Positions 16,841 through 25,315 of a stretch of 64,000 bases of DNA are shown piece after piece (the stretch's first letter is position 1; each line of letters begins with the position of its first letter). The translations under genes were made by a program, and so were the position numbers. Under the pieces are notes generated by a model that saw nothing but the letters and a program-made list of their open reading frames with translations, had not been told where the DNA came from and made no database searches. The DNA is from DASSJT01 sp963715025 (GTDB lineage Bacteria; Actinomycetota; Actinomycetes; Actinomycetales; Dermatophilaceae): contig CAVQQQ010000003.1 of assembly GCA_963715025.1 (NCBI GenBank), positions 124,001-188,000 on the forward strand, in the 5' to 3' direction.

Positions 16841-18784
16841 ATGAGGATCCGGCCCGCCATTGCCGGCGTCGCCGCGCTGGCTCTCGCATCGACCGTGCTC
16901 GCGGCCTCGGCCGCCGACGCGAGGGACCGGCCGTTCTCGACCACGAGGATGACCGTCAGACCCGATCTCGACGCGACCGAAGCAGGCACCACCCTTGGCG
17001 GTAGTGGCCAGTTCAGCGTGTCCCAGATCGAGAAGTACCGGTGCGATGTCACGGCCGGGGCCGCCTATGGCTCCCCCGCCGGCGCGATGGACATCTCGTG
17101 CAATGACGCGCAGCCGTACCGGCAGGACTTCGCGCCCGACAACGAGCTGGCGATCGTGGCCAACCCCAAGGTGCCGACCGCGTTGCTCGCAGGGTCCAAC
17201 GACTACTTCTACCGGTTCAACAACTCCACCGGGGCCCGCCAGGCGATCGTGCCGACCGGGTTCTTCAGCTCCTTCGACGCCGGCGCCAGCTGGGTCGACG
17301 GGCAGATCCCGATGCAGACCGGCAACGGTGCCGGCGACCCGTCGCCCGCGTTCGACGGCAAGCTCTCGGGGACCACGCCGCAGACTGGCTGGGCGATGAT
17401 GGCGCAGCTGGAGAACACCGGCGGGCAGGGCGGCCCCTGGGTCTCGCAGGGCAACGTCTCGGTGAGCTGGTCGCGCGACGGCGGCATCACGTGGGAGGGG
17501 CCCACCGTGGTGATGAAGGGCCAGGGAGCCGGGATCGGCCCGGCTAACAACGCGCTCTTCTTCGACAAGGAGTGGCTGACGGTCGACAACGACCCGGCCT
17601 CGCCGCACTACGGGCGGGCCTACGTGGTTGCGGCTCGCTACCTGAACGACATCCAGGGCGCGTACAACGAGTCCCCGGTCTACTTCGCGTACTCCGACGA
17701 CGGCGGCCGCACGTGGTCGACGCCGAAGGAGATCTCAGGCTCGAACCCGCTGTGCCACTTCCAGAACGCGGGCCCGGCCGGAGAGTGCGACGAGGACAGC
17801 TTCCCGATCACGGAGGTGGCGCCGAACGGTGACATCGTCGTGCACTTCGCCACCGGGAATGTCGACGCCGCCTGGGAGACGCCGGGCGAGTACGAACAGA
17901 CGCTGCTGGCGGTCAGGTCCACTGACGGCGGGGCGACCTTCAGCAACCCGGTCGTCATCGCCAACCTCGAGGACGGTGCGGCGGACACCCCGTGGAGTGT
18001 CATCGGTCGGCAGACGGTGACCGGTCACCAGATCCGCTGGCAGTCGCCGGGGACGATCACCGCCGACCCGACGAACCCGGCCCACTGGGTGGTCGTCTAC
18101 AACGACAACTTCGCCGGCACCCATGACGCGGCGCCCGCCAGCTGCCTCGACGACCTCCCGGGAACCGCGCCGGACTACAACCCGTGCAACGCGGTGACCA
18201 ACACCAACATCTACATGGCCGAGAGCTGGACCGGGGGCGCGAGCTGGAACCCGCGCATCGCCTTGGACACCTCCGCTGGTGACCAGTGGTTCCCGTGGGC
18301 GGACTTCCGCTCTGACGGATCGCTTGCCGTGGCGTACGACTCGAACGAGAACATCGCCGACCCCGGCGGCGGCAGCAACGACACGTTCAACCACGTGCTC
18401 TTGACGGTGGCACCTCGGACGCCAGCCAGCGGCGCGGCGGTCACCACCGGCCGTGAGGTCCTCGCGCCCAGCGGCAGTGGCCGGCAGCCGACCGAGCAGG
18501 TCGACATCTCGGTGACCCACTGGGCCGGGCAGTACGTGCCGCAGAGCGCCTGGCCGAGCATCTGCGGGCCGGACGGCTACAGCGACCCGCCGGTCACGGA
18601 CGCCGAGGGCAAGGACTGCAACGTCTTCGACGGCGACTACACCGGTCTGGCGGTCGGGACAGACGACAAGGTCAACGTCGTCTGGACCGGGCTGAACCGC
18701 TGGGCGACCTCGCCGCAGATCGACGCGTACACGGGACTCCCGCACGACGGGTACGCCCAGGACGCGATGTTCGCACGCAGGTAA
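16841..18784 (+). CDS. secreted BNR/Asp-box repeat protein (sialidase-fold)
   Basis: The 647-residue product has a clean signal peptide (MRIRPAIAGVAALALASTVL, cleaved after about residue 27 at ADA) and an AGGAGGGG ribosome-binding site. The rest is a predicted beta-propeller with Asp-box motifs: FDAGASW, SRDGGITW, SDDGGRTW, STDGGATF and a degenerate SWTGGASW. Such repeats occur in sialidases and other secreted propellers. I do not see the sialidase Arg triad or RIP motif clearly, so glycosidase activity is uncertain. Several Cys pairs fit an extracellular location. It stands alone with a good terminator. Confidence 0.8.
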   Translation: MRIRPAIAGVAALALASTVLAASAADARDRPFSTTRMTVRPDLDATEAGTTLGGSGQFSVSQIEKYRCDVTAGAAYGSPAGAMDISCNDAQPYRQDFAPDNELAIVANPKVPTALLAGSNDYFYRFNNSTGARQAIVPTGFFSSFDAGASWVDGQIPMQTGNGAGDPSPAFDGKLSGTTPQTGWAMMAQLENTGGQGGPWVSQGNVSVSWSRDGGITWEGPTVVMKGQGAGIGPANNALFFDKEWLTVDNDPASPHYGRAYVVAARYLNDIQGAYNESPVYFAYSDDGGRTWSTPKEISGSNPLCHFQNAGPAGECDEDSFPITEVAPNGDIVVHFATGNVDAAWETPGEYEQTLLAVRSTDGGATFSNPVVIANLEDGAADTPWSVIGRQTVTGHQIRWQSPGTITADPTNPAHWVVVYNDNFAGTHDAAPASCLDDLPGTAPDYNPCNAVTNTNIYMAESWTGGASWNPRIALDTSAGDQWFPWADFRSDGSLAVAYDSNENIADPGGGSNDTFNHVLLTVAPRTPASGAAVTTGREVLAPSGSGRQPTEQVDISVTHWAGQYVPQSAWPSICGPDGYSDPPVTDAEGKDCNVFDGDYTGLAVGTDDKVNVVWTGLNRWATSPQIDAYTGLPHDGYAQDAMFARR

Positions 18785-18800
18785 TCGACACCCGTACAGA

Positions 18801-18843
18801 AAGCGGACGGCTCTCCAGAGGAACTCTGAAGGGCCGTCCGCTT
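18801..18843 (+). terminator. terminator of the BNR-repeat gene
   Basis: AAGCGGACGGC (18801-18811) pairs with GCCGTCCGCTT (18833-18843). An inner CAGAG/CTCTG stem (18816-18820 with 18824-18828) adds further pairing. The hairpin starts 17 bases after the stop codon. Confidence 0.75.
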
Positions 18844-18929
18844 CTGGAGCGAGGCGAAACCTCACATCCCACAGTCAGGCTGGCTCTCAGTCGGCCCGCG
18901 TCGGCGTCATAACTGCGTCATGGGACAAC

Positions 18930-19180
18930 TGGGCAGGTGCTGAGCTCGGCGCGGGCCTGGGACTCGACAGTGATGGTGACTAACCCGGCCAGGGCAGAGA
19001 GGGGCGGGTCGATCAGTGGCAGGTCGGCCTGTCCGATGAGGCGGACCCACGGCTGTGTGCCCGTCGGGGGTGCCGGTCCCGGGCGCCACACACCGTTCTG
19101 ACTTCCGCGACGGCCGGTGTCCCCGTTTGCGCTCGCGTCGTACCAGCCTCGCATGCCCCCGGCGGGCAGCCAGGCACCGG
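18930..19180 (-). pseudogene. decayed copy of a TadG-like pilus gene (3' part)
   Basis: On the minus strand the segment encodes VRLIGQADLPLIDPPLSALA followed by GLVTITVESQARAELS. It aligns with the end of the TadG-like gene at 32664-33143, which reads VRLTGEADLPLIGPVLSALG and then GSVTITVESRARAELSP. The DNA match is also clear (for example GCTGAGCTCGGCGCGGG in both). The match can be followed upstream to LPAGGMRGWYDAS versus LPVGMIGWWVAP, with an extra ~15 residues in the remnant. No N-terminal membrane helix or start is present and the rest of the gene is missing, so it is a scar of a second Tad-type gene. Confidence 0.65.
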
Positions 19181-19201
19181 CACGTCGTCGAGGGAGACCT
19201 G

Positions 19202-19483
19202 TCACATGGCAGGCGGCGGCTCGTACTCCTCGTTGAGGGCCGGAGCGTCCGGCAGCTCCGCATCCAGCGACTGCCGGTACGTGACGCACCCACGCATGAA
19301 GTGAGGCCACGGGGGCACCGCGATCTCGGCCGCCATCGCCTCCGGGAGCAGGCCCCACAGCTGTGGGTGGTGCCAGCACAGGTTATGTCCAGAGCTGTCG
19401 CGGTGGCGCCGAATACCCTCGCGCAACCGAACGACCTCATCGAGAAGCTCAGCGGGCGACATCGTCGCCAGATCCTCGTCCAT
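19202..19483 (-). CDS. conserved hypothetical protein, 93 residues
   Basis: The predicted soluble protein begins MDEDLATMSPAELLDEVVRL and contains REGIRRHRDSSGHNLCWHHP, then a region ending LNEEYEPPPAM. The helical N-terminus and the His/Cys/Trp-rich centre look like a family I have seen as a conserved hypothetical across actinobacteria and proteobacteria. The HRDSSGHNLCWHH cluster could bind metal, but this is not shown. It lies alone among remnants, next to the decayed TadG-like copy. Confidence 0.6.
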   Translation of the reverse strand: MDEDLATMSPAELLDEVVRLREGIRRHRDSSGHNLCWHHPQLWGLLPEAMAAEIAVPPWPHFMRGCVTYRQSLDAELPDAPALNEEYEPPPAM

Positions 19484-19727
19484 GGTCTCAGTCTGCCTGG
19501 TGCCGAAGCGGCCCCGCCGACGGTCTCGTCCGCGGAATCACCCCTTGGTGGCTGAGCGCTTGTCCGCATGTAGTGGGGCTAGGTGGCCCGGACGAGGGTC
19601 GTGACATGGGCCTGCGAGACTCACCCGCGCAAGGTGAGGCGCTGACGTCGCGGCGGAGACACGATGGGGTGAGACGCTCCTCGATACTGCCCGGTAGGGC
19701 GAACTCGGAGCGAGGAAGGAGCGGGAA

Positions 19728-19928
19728 ATGTCCCTGTACCTGCTGTCGGCTCTGATCTGCTGTCTCGTGGCAGTTCGTCTCGTTCTCGTGGTGCGGAACG
19801 GAGATCCGCTGCCGGACAGGGCTGTCCACCACTTTCCTCGAACGCTGACCGCTCCTCCTGCGGTACCTCCTGCTCTGGAGTACGACAGGAATCCGATCTG
19901 CAATGCCTGGCGCGACGACGCTCCCTGA
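19728..19928 (+). CDS. small membrane-anchored protein, 66 residues
   Basis: The ATG is preceded by a good AAGGAGCGGG ribosome-binding site. The peptide starts MSLYLLSALICCLVAVRLVL, a single hydrophobic helix, followed by a polar Pro/Ala/Arg tail. The RBS and helix are the only support; nothing similar is recognised, and the surroundings contain gene scars, so it may be spurious. Confidence 0.35.
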   Translation: MSLYLLSALICCLVAVRLVLVVRNGDPLPDRAVHHFPRTLTAPPAVPPALEYDRNPICNAWRDDAP

Positions 19929-20304
19929 CCCGCGGCCTGAGGTGCGGGGTGGCCCGTGGACCACCCGGCCGTCACCCTCCTCGACTAGTCGGCGGCCCTA
20001 CGACGCAGGAGCGGCCGATGCGGAGGCGGCACAGCTCAGGCAGGCAGGGCGCGCCTGGCGAGACCCCGCGACACCAGCGCCTGCAGCGCACTTTTCCGAT
20101 GCTTGCGCACACTGCGCACTACCCGCGCGAGGGTCCTGCGCGTGACCTCGTCGCTGCCCTGACAGTGGCGGCTTTCGCCATCGTGCTGATCGTGGGGCAG
20201 CTCCCGAAGATGCTCGGGGTGAGCGTCCAGAGCGACAGCCACGGCCCCAACCCCGGCAGCGGCCCTCGGCATCGAGAGTCAACGTCGGACTGCTTGTGGG
20301 GCGA
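19929..20304. other. 376-base stretch without an intact gene; possible SulP permease scar
   Basis: No complete gene is seen. From about 20143 to 20226 the plus strand reads DLVAALTVAAFAIVLIVGQL and then PKMLGVSV. This resembles the transmembrane segment with GQL-(P/G)-K-x-x-GV of SulP sulfate permeases. No frame continues on either side, so if real it is a short remnant. The rest shows no repeats, hairpins or motifs that I can support. Confidence 0.3.
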
Positions 20305-21063
20305 TTACAGCTGGATGCCGCGGGTCAGCGCGCCGTCCACCACGAGGTTCGTGCCGCTCACGCGGGCCGCCCGCTGGCTCGCGAGAAACACCACCGGCGC
20401 CGCGACCTCCTCGGGTGCGCCCATATGGCCAGTCGGGTTGAGCTCGACCGCGATCTGGAACAGCTCGGGATTGCCGGTCTCGATGCTTGCCCAGACTCCA
20501 CCCTCGAAATAGGTGTTGCCCGGCGAGACCGTGTTGGCGCGGATCCCCTTCTCGGCCAGTTGCATCGCGAGACCGTGGATATAGCCGACAATCGCGGTCT
20601 TGGCAGTCCCATAGGGGCCGGAGGCGAAGTCCGACTCGCGGCCGGACACGCTGGAGATGGCAATGATCGAGGCTGCATCGCTGCGTTCGAGATGGGGCAT
20701 GGCTGCCCGAACGAGCCGGACGGTGTGCATGACATCGACGTTCAAGCTGAGCTGCCAGTTCTCCTCAGTGTCGGGGATCGCGAGGGCGCTGACGTTGGCG
20801 ACCACAACGTCGAGACCGCCGAAGGTCTCGGCCGACTGCTCCACCCACGCCGCGAGCGCGTCACCGTCACCGACGTCGACCATTGTGCCGGAGACACGGC
20901 CCCGCCCGCGCAGCGCGTCCTCCGTCGCCGTGACCTCTTCGGGGTCGCGCGCACAGAACCCGACGAAAGCGCCCTCGTCGAGGAAGGCCTCGACGATCGC
21001 CCGGCCGATGCCCCGCGTCCCACCGGTGACGAGGACGCGTTTGCCGCTGAGCTGCAGGTCCAT
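20305..21063 (-). CDS. short-chain dehydrogenase/reductase
   Basis: A 252-residue classical SDR starts at MDLQLSGKRVLVTGG with GGAAGG as ribosome-binding site. The cofactor motif TGGTRGIG is at 13-20, the catalytic Ser138 is in ISSVSG, and Tyr151 and Lys155 are in YGTAK. The family NNAG-type motif is replaced by VANVSA. The C-terminal VVFLASQRAARVSGTNLVVDG is typical. Cofactor preference is probably NADP(H), from the Arg at the end of the glycine-rich motif and ARD at 38-40. The substrate is unknown. It follows the acetamidase pseudogene on the same strand. Confidence 0.88.
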   Translation of the reverse strand: MDLQLSGKRVLVTGGTRGIGRAIVEAFLDEGAFVGFCARDPEEVTATEDALRGRGRVSGTMVDVGDGDALAAWVEQSAETFGGLDVVVANVSALAIPDTEENWQLSLNVDVMHTVRLVRAAMPHLERSDAASIIAISSVSGRESDFASGPYGTAKTAIVGYIHGLAMQLAEKGIRANTVSPGNTYFEGGVWASIETGNPELFQIAVELNPTGHMGAPEEVAAPVVFLASQRAARVSGTNLVVDGALTRGIQL

Positions 21064-21110
21064 AGGCTGGCCTTCCGAGAACGGGGCGACCCGATGTCGC
21101 CCAGGCTGGT

Positions 21111-22121
21111 TCAGAGAGCACCGAGCGAGCGCGCACGGGCGCGCAGATCGGCGTGGATGCCGCCGAACGCGTCGGCGGCGGGCAGCAGCGCCTTGGCCGC
21201 CTTGACGACAACGCTGTAGTTGGCGTCGACGACGTTGGCGACCGGCACCTGCGTGATCTGAGAGCACAGCTGGTAGGCGTCCATCGGTGCAGGTCGTAGA
21301 GCTGGCTGACCCAGCGCACGAGCTCGGCGTTTGCGATCCGCCACGAGTCCTCCATCGGCCGGCTGGAGCCGACCGTCATCCAGTGCGTGTCGTCCTCGAT
21401 CCGGGGCCAGCCCAGGTGCGCCGCCCTTGATGAGCTCCACGATCAGGGTGCTGGTCATCGCGCCCTCGACGGCCGTGCCACAGGCCTCGCCCTCACCCTG
21501 TCGGTAGTGGCCGTCGCCGATGGAGAACATCGCGCCCTCGACGTTGACGCCGAGGAAGACGGTCGAGCCGGCTCTCATCTGGGGCGTGTCCATGTTGCCG
21601 CCGAAGCGTTCGGGCACCAGGGAGGAGCGCGCCTCGCCACCCGGCGGGGGCCACGCCGACGGTGCCGAGCATCGGCTCGACCGGCAGCTCGATCCGGTGG
21701 TCGCTGTGCCGCGCCGCGAAAGAAACCGTGTTGCGCTCCGAGTCGAGCTCGTAGATCCAGGTCGTGTCCGGCAGCGGATCCTGCAGGGTGACGACGCGGT
21801 CGGTGCTCGTCATACCGCCGAAGAACGGTATGGCCGCCGAGGCGCCCCAGTCGCGGGCGGGCTCCATGGCCGACGAGGTGGAGCACTAGCGTGTCGCCGG
21901 GCTCGGCGCCCTCGACAAAGAACGGCCCGGTCTGCGGGTTGACGAACCGCAGGTCGACCTTGGCGCTTGACAGATCGTCAACGCTGCGCAGCACGCCGCC
22001 GAACGCGTCGTCGGACCAGAGACGCAGCGACCGTTCCCGGGGCGACCCGCATCGCCGGGGCAACGCCCCCGAAGGTATAGGCGTACTCCTCACGGGTGGG
22101 CGTGTATTCCGTGACCTCCAT
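21111..22121 (-). pseudogene. acetamidase/formamidase family gene with about five frameshifts
   Basis: The gene starts MEVTEYTPTREEYAYTFGG at 22121. Pieces in different frames then follow in order: LRLWSDDAFGGVLRSVDDLS, EPARDWGASAAIPFFGG, RIELPVEPMLGTVGVAP, PERFGGNMDTPQMRAGS, EGAMFSIGDGHYRQGEGEAC, DDTHWMTVGSSRPMEDSW and YQLCSQITQVPVANVVDANY. These are the conserved blocks of the acetamidase/formamidase (FmdA/AmdA) family, including the GNMD and GDGH active-site segments. Single-base shifts occur near 22030, 21868, 21645, 21415 and 21290. Between shifts the code is conserved and free of stops, so decay is recent or the stretch has sequencing errors. It cannot make a normal protein as given. 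Confidence 0.8.
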
Positions 22122-22135
22122 GATCGGAACGTACC

Positions 22136-23353
22136 TCAGACCGCGCGGAGCCGTACATGGTCGCGTCCCAGGTCGAGCACCCGCGTCACGCCTAGCAGCG
22201 CAAGCGTGCGGGCCATGTCGTCCTGGAGGATGTCAGCGGCTCGCTGCACCCCCCGCTCTCCGCCGGCCATGAGCCCATAGAGGTACGCCCGGCCCACGAA
22301 CGCCGCGCGGGCGCCGCACGCAACGGCGGCAACGACGTCGGCTCCGGACTGGATCCCACCGTCGACGTACACCTCGGCGCGGTCCCCGACGGCGTCGACC
22401 ACGGCTGGCAGCACCTCCAGGGGGGTGGGGGCGCGGTCCAACTGACGTCCCCCGTGGTTGGAGACGATCACCGCGTCGGCGCCGGCTGCGACGACGGCGC
22501 GGGCGTCGGCGACCGTTTGGATGCCCTTGACGACCAGCGGCCCATCCCAAGCGGACCGCAGCCACGACAGGTCGGCCATGGCCAGGCCAGGATCGAACAT
22601 TCGCCCCACGAGGTCGGCCACCGTCCCCTCGAACCGGTTGAGCGAGGCGAACTCGAGCGGCTCGGTGGTCAGGAGGTCGAACCACCATCCTGGGTGCAGC
22701 GCGCCCTCCGCGAGGGTCCGCATCGACAGCGACGGCGGGAGGGTCAGGCCGTTGCGCACGTCACGCAGCCGCGGCCCGGCTACCGGCGTGTCCACCGTGA
22801 GGACGATGGCCTCGTAGCCCGACTCCTTGGCCCGCGTGACGAAGTCACGACTTGGCCCACGGTCGCGCCACAGGTATAGCTGGAACCACCGGCGCGCCTC
22901 CGGGGCCGCGGCCGCGAGGCGTTCGATGGAGGTCGTGCCCAAGGTTGAGAGCGCATAGGGGATGCCGGCGCGGGCCGCCACGCGGGCGACGGCCGGCTCC
23001 CCGTCGGTGTGCATCATCCGGGTGAACCCGGTTGGGGCGAAGGCCAGGGGCGAGGCAGCTGGGCGCCCGAGGATCGTCGTGGACGTATCCACGGCGGATA
23101 CGTCCTGCAGCACCTGCGGTTGGAACTCCACCCGGGCATACGCCTGCCTGGAACGATGCAGGCTGATCTCGTAGCCGGCAGCGCCATCGGTGTAGTCGAA
23201 CACCGCTCGTGGCGCGCGGCGCCGGGCCAGCAGTCGCAGGTCGAGGATGGATGCGGCGCTGGCCAGCCGCCGCTCGGTGGGATCGAGGGACACGGTGCGC
23301 GGACGCAGCAGGGGTGCCAACTCGGACCAGCGAGGCCAATGTCGGGCGCTCAT
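22136..23353 (-). CDS. FMN-dependent alpha-hydroxy acid oxidase/dehydrogenase (L-lactate dehydrogenase-like)
   Basis: The product has 405 residues from MSARHWPRW; a GTG 15 bases upstream is an alternative start. FMN-enzyme landmarks are present: FDYTDGAAG near the N-terminus, LAFAPTGFTRMMHTDGE, FQLYLWRD, the Lys in LVVKGIQT, the catalytic His/Arg in SNHGGRQLD, and YVDGGIQSGADV with GRAYLYGL. It belongs to the LldD/glycolate oxidase family, oxidising an L-2-hydroxy acid such as lactate, probably at or near the membrane. It is 14 bases from the start of the acetamidase pseudogene on the same strand. Confidence 0.88.
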   Translation of the reverse strand: MSARHWPRWSELAPLLRPRTVSLDPTERRLASAASILDLRLLARRRAPRAVFDYTDGAAGYEISLHRSRQAYARVEFQPQVLQDVSAVDTSTTILGRPAASPLAFAPTGFTRMMHTDGEPAVARVAARAGIPYALSTLGTTSIERLAAAAPEARRWFQLYLWRDRGPSRDFVTRAKESGYEAIVLTVDTPVAGPRLRDVRNGLTLPPSLSMRTLAEGALHPGWWFDLLTTEPLEFASLNRFEGTVADLVGRMFDPGLAMADLSWLRSAWDGPLVVKGIQTVADARAVVAAGADAVIVSNHGGRQLDRAPTPLEVLPAVVDAVGDRAEVYVDGGIQSGADVVAAVACGARAAFVGRAYLYGLMAGGERGVQRAADILQDDMARTLALLGVTRVLDLGRDHVRLRAV

Positions 23354-23604
23354 CCCCGAGTTGTACACGACGTCTCGAACGACTGGAAGGACACGACCTG
23401 AAGGAACGGCCTGACCCGCACCGCCACGTCAGCACACAGACATCAGGGCGTTTGAACAGGCGGCGGGTTTGCCTGGCATCCGGTTCGTGCCCGCATATGT
23501 CTTCGCGATGACCGGCCTTGGCGATGTGCGCAAACCGATGCCTGAACCGAAAGCGGATCTGGGCGACTCGCACGCAGACGCTGCCGGTCGAGTGGATCGA
23601 TGGG

Positions 23605-24165
23605 TCAGGACGCTCGAACGGGGAAGATTTTCAAGCCCTTGGCGCCGTATCCCAGCTCGCTCGGCCGGTTATCGGCCCAGGTGCCCGTGAGCTCCACCCG
23701 GTCCGGCCGGTCATAGCTCGGAGGACTGGGGTTCTGGTCATCGAACACGAACGCGGCCCTGTCGCACCGGTCCTCGCCCGGGGACTGGTCGGGTCCGAGG
23801 CCCTGGCAGTTGTACCAGAGGTGGAAAATCCACTGTGGATCCGCGTCTCCTGCCTGGCCGAGCACCATCGCGTTGAGCTCAATCCGGTCGCCGTGGGACT
23901 CCACGAAATCGCGAACCAGGTCGTCGGCCTCCGGACTACCTTGTTCCACCAGGATCTGCCCTTTTCTGGTGGTGAGGTCACCGGCGGAGGAAGACCCGTT
24001 GCCCGTCATCTGCCCGACCAGTTGGAAGATGCCAACTCCCGCCCCGACAATCGTTGCCAGCGCGGTGATGATCGCTGCAACGGCAAATAGGACTTTCTGC
24101 GGGCCTGTCTCCTGAGCCGCGAACCGCGCCCACAGGTTCCGCGACCTGGGACTCAGTTCGTCCAC
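23605..24165 (-). CDS. single-pass membrane protein of unknown function, 186 residues
   Basis: Residues 1-24 are cytoplasmic (MDELSPRSRNLWARF). A helix near 25-52 (VLFAVAAIITALATIVGAGVG) is followed by a Gly/Ser turn and an extracytoplasmic domain with a Cys pair in WYNCQGLGP and GEDRCDRA. The domain ends TGTWADNRPSELGYGAKGLK. The family is not recognised; the signal-anchor plus small soluble domain suggests a surface or envelope role. Confidence 0.6.
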   Translation of the reverse strand: MDELSPRSRNLWARFAAQETGPQKVLFAVAAIITALATIVGAGVGIFQLVGQMTGNGSSSAGDLTTRKGQILVEQGSPEADDLVRDFVESHGDRIELNAMVLGQAGDADPQWIFHLWYNCQGLGPDQSPGEDRCDRAAFVFDDQNPSPPSYDRPDRVELTGTWADNRPSELGYGAKGLKIFPVRAS

Positions 24166-24353
24166 TCGGCCAGTATCCCAGAGGTTGCCCCCTCGCGAAC
24201 TGCGTTAGGACGCAGGACAGCCTTGAACAGCGACAGACGTTGGGCTCGAGCGAGACGGTCACTCGCGGATCTCCGGCTCATGTGCTTCAGCGTTTCTGGA
24301 ATGCCGAGGTGCTGCTCGATAGCGGCCAGGGCCTCGGCGACCGGCCTCGGCAC
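24153..24353 (-). CDS. possible small helical protein, 66 residues
   Basis: From a GTG the frame reads VPRPVAEALAAIEQHLGIPE, then LKHMSRRSASDRLARAQRL and a short tail. It is strongly helical and overlaps the following membrane protein gene by 13 bases. No ribosome-binding site or family is evident. The coherent amphipathic sequence is the only support. Confidence 0.25.
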   Translation of the reverse strand: MPRPVAEALAAIEQHLGIPETLKHMSRRSASDRLARAQRLSLFKAVLRPNAVREGATSGILAEWTN

Positions 24354-24430
24354 GGACCTGTCGCCTCGAAAACGAACGCCACAGCCCCCCGTACAGCCAT
24401 GGAGTGTCTTGTCCTGGCACAGTTCGCGCG

Positions 24431-25315
24431 TCAGCTCGTGATGTCCTTGCCGGAGAACCGGGCCCAGGCCGCGAGCCAGAACACCACGGCATACGCGCCG
24501 TCGACGAACAGGCCACGCACCACGTTGCTCCAGGCGATGGGATCACGGAGGAGGTCCCCGAACGACATCCACTCGTGCACGATGAGCCACGGGTGCAGCC
24601 AACTGAGCTGCGGGACGGCGTCGAGGATCCACGACACGATCGTGAAGATCAGCACGGCAATCGACGCTGCGATGGGCTGCTCGGTCAACGTGGAGATGAA
24701 CAGCCCGACCGCAGCCAGACCAGCGAGGCCGGCGGCAAGGTAGAGCGCCACGAGCCCGAGCCGCCAGACCGCAGCGCCGAACGGGATCTGCGACCCCGAC
24801 AGCGTGGTCAGGTCGCCTGCGCCGAAGAGCGCGATGCCGATGACCGCGCCAGGAACCGCGATCGCGCACACGCCCATGACCGCCCCGATGCACAGGGACA
24901 CGTACTTCACCACCAGCAGCCGGGTGCGGTGAACCGGGACCGTCAGGAGGTAACGAAGTGTTCCGAGGTTGGCCTCGCCCGCGATCGCGTCGCCCGCGAG
25001 CATCGAGATGGCCAACGGCAGGAACATCCCGATCTCGACGCCGAGGGCCGCCAGTGGCACAAAGAGGCCGTTCGAGGTGATCGAGGACAGGAAGTCAGGG
25101 CCTCGCCCCGGGCGCGGCGTCGACACCTTGACCGCGATGGCCATGACGACGGGCACCGAGGCCAGCACCAGCAGCCCCGCCTGGTTGCGACGTCGCCCGC
25201 AGATGAGCCGCATCTCCGAGCGAAGGAACCGCGTCGACCACCGCCGCCGCACGACGGCTCTCCGTGCGCGACCAGGGCTCGCCGTGGCCAGCCCCGTCGA
25301 CTCAGCCGCTGACAT
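24431..25315 (-). CDS. ABC-2 type transporter permease
   Basis: This 294-residue protein has a basic cytoplasmic N-terminus (ARRAVVRRRWSTRFLRSEM) and six hydrophobic helices. The central block has EANLGTLRYLLTVPVHRTRLLVVKY, the coupling segment of ABC-2 permeases, and the last helix is near YAVVFWLAAWARF. It overlaps the ATPase gene by 14 bases, so the two form an exporter. The substrate is not evident; divergent two-component genes and the LolA-like protein suggest an envelope-stress or antibiotic-export role. Confidence 0.88.
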   Translation of the reverse strand: MSAAESTGLATASPGRARRAVVRRRWSTRFLRSEMRLICGRRRNQAGLLVLASVPVVMAIAVKVSTPRPGRGPDFLSSITSNGLFVPLAALGVEIGMFLPLAISMLAGDAIAGEANLGTLRYLLTVPVHRTRLLVVKYVSLCIGAVMGVCAIAVPGAVIGIALFGAGDLTTLSGSQIPFGAAVWRLGLVALYLAAGLAGLAAVGLFISTLTEQPIAASIAVLIFTIVSWILDAVPQLSWLHPWLIVHEWMSFGDLLRDPIAWSNVVRGLFVDGAYAVVFWLAAWARFSGKDITS

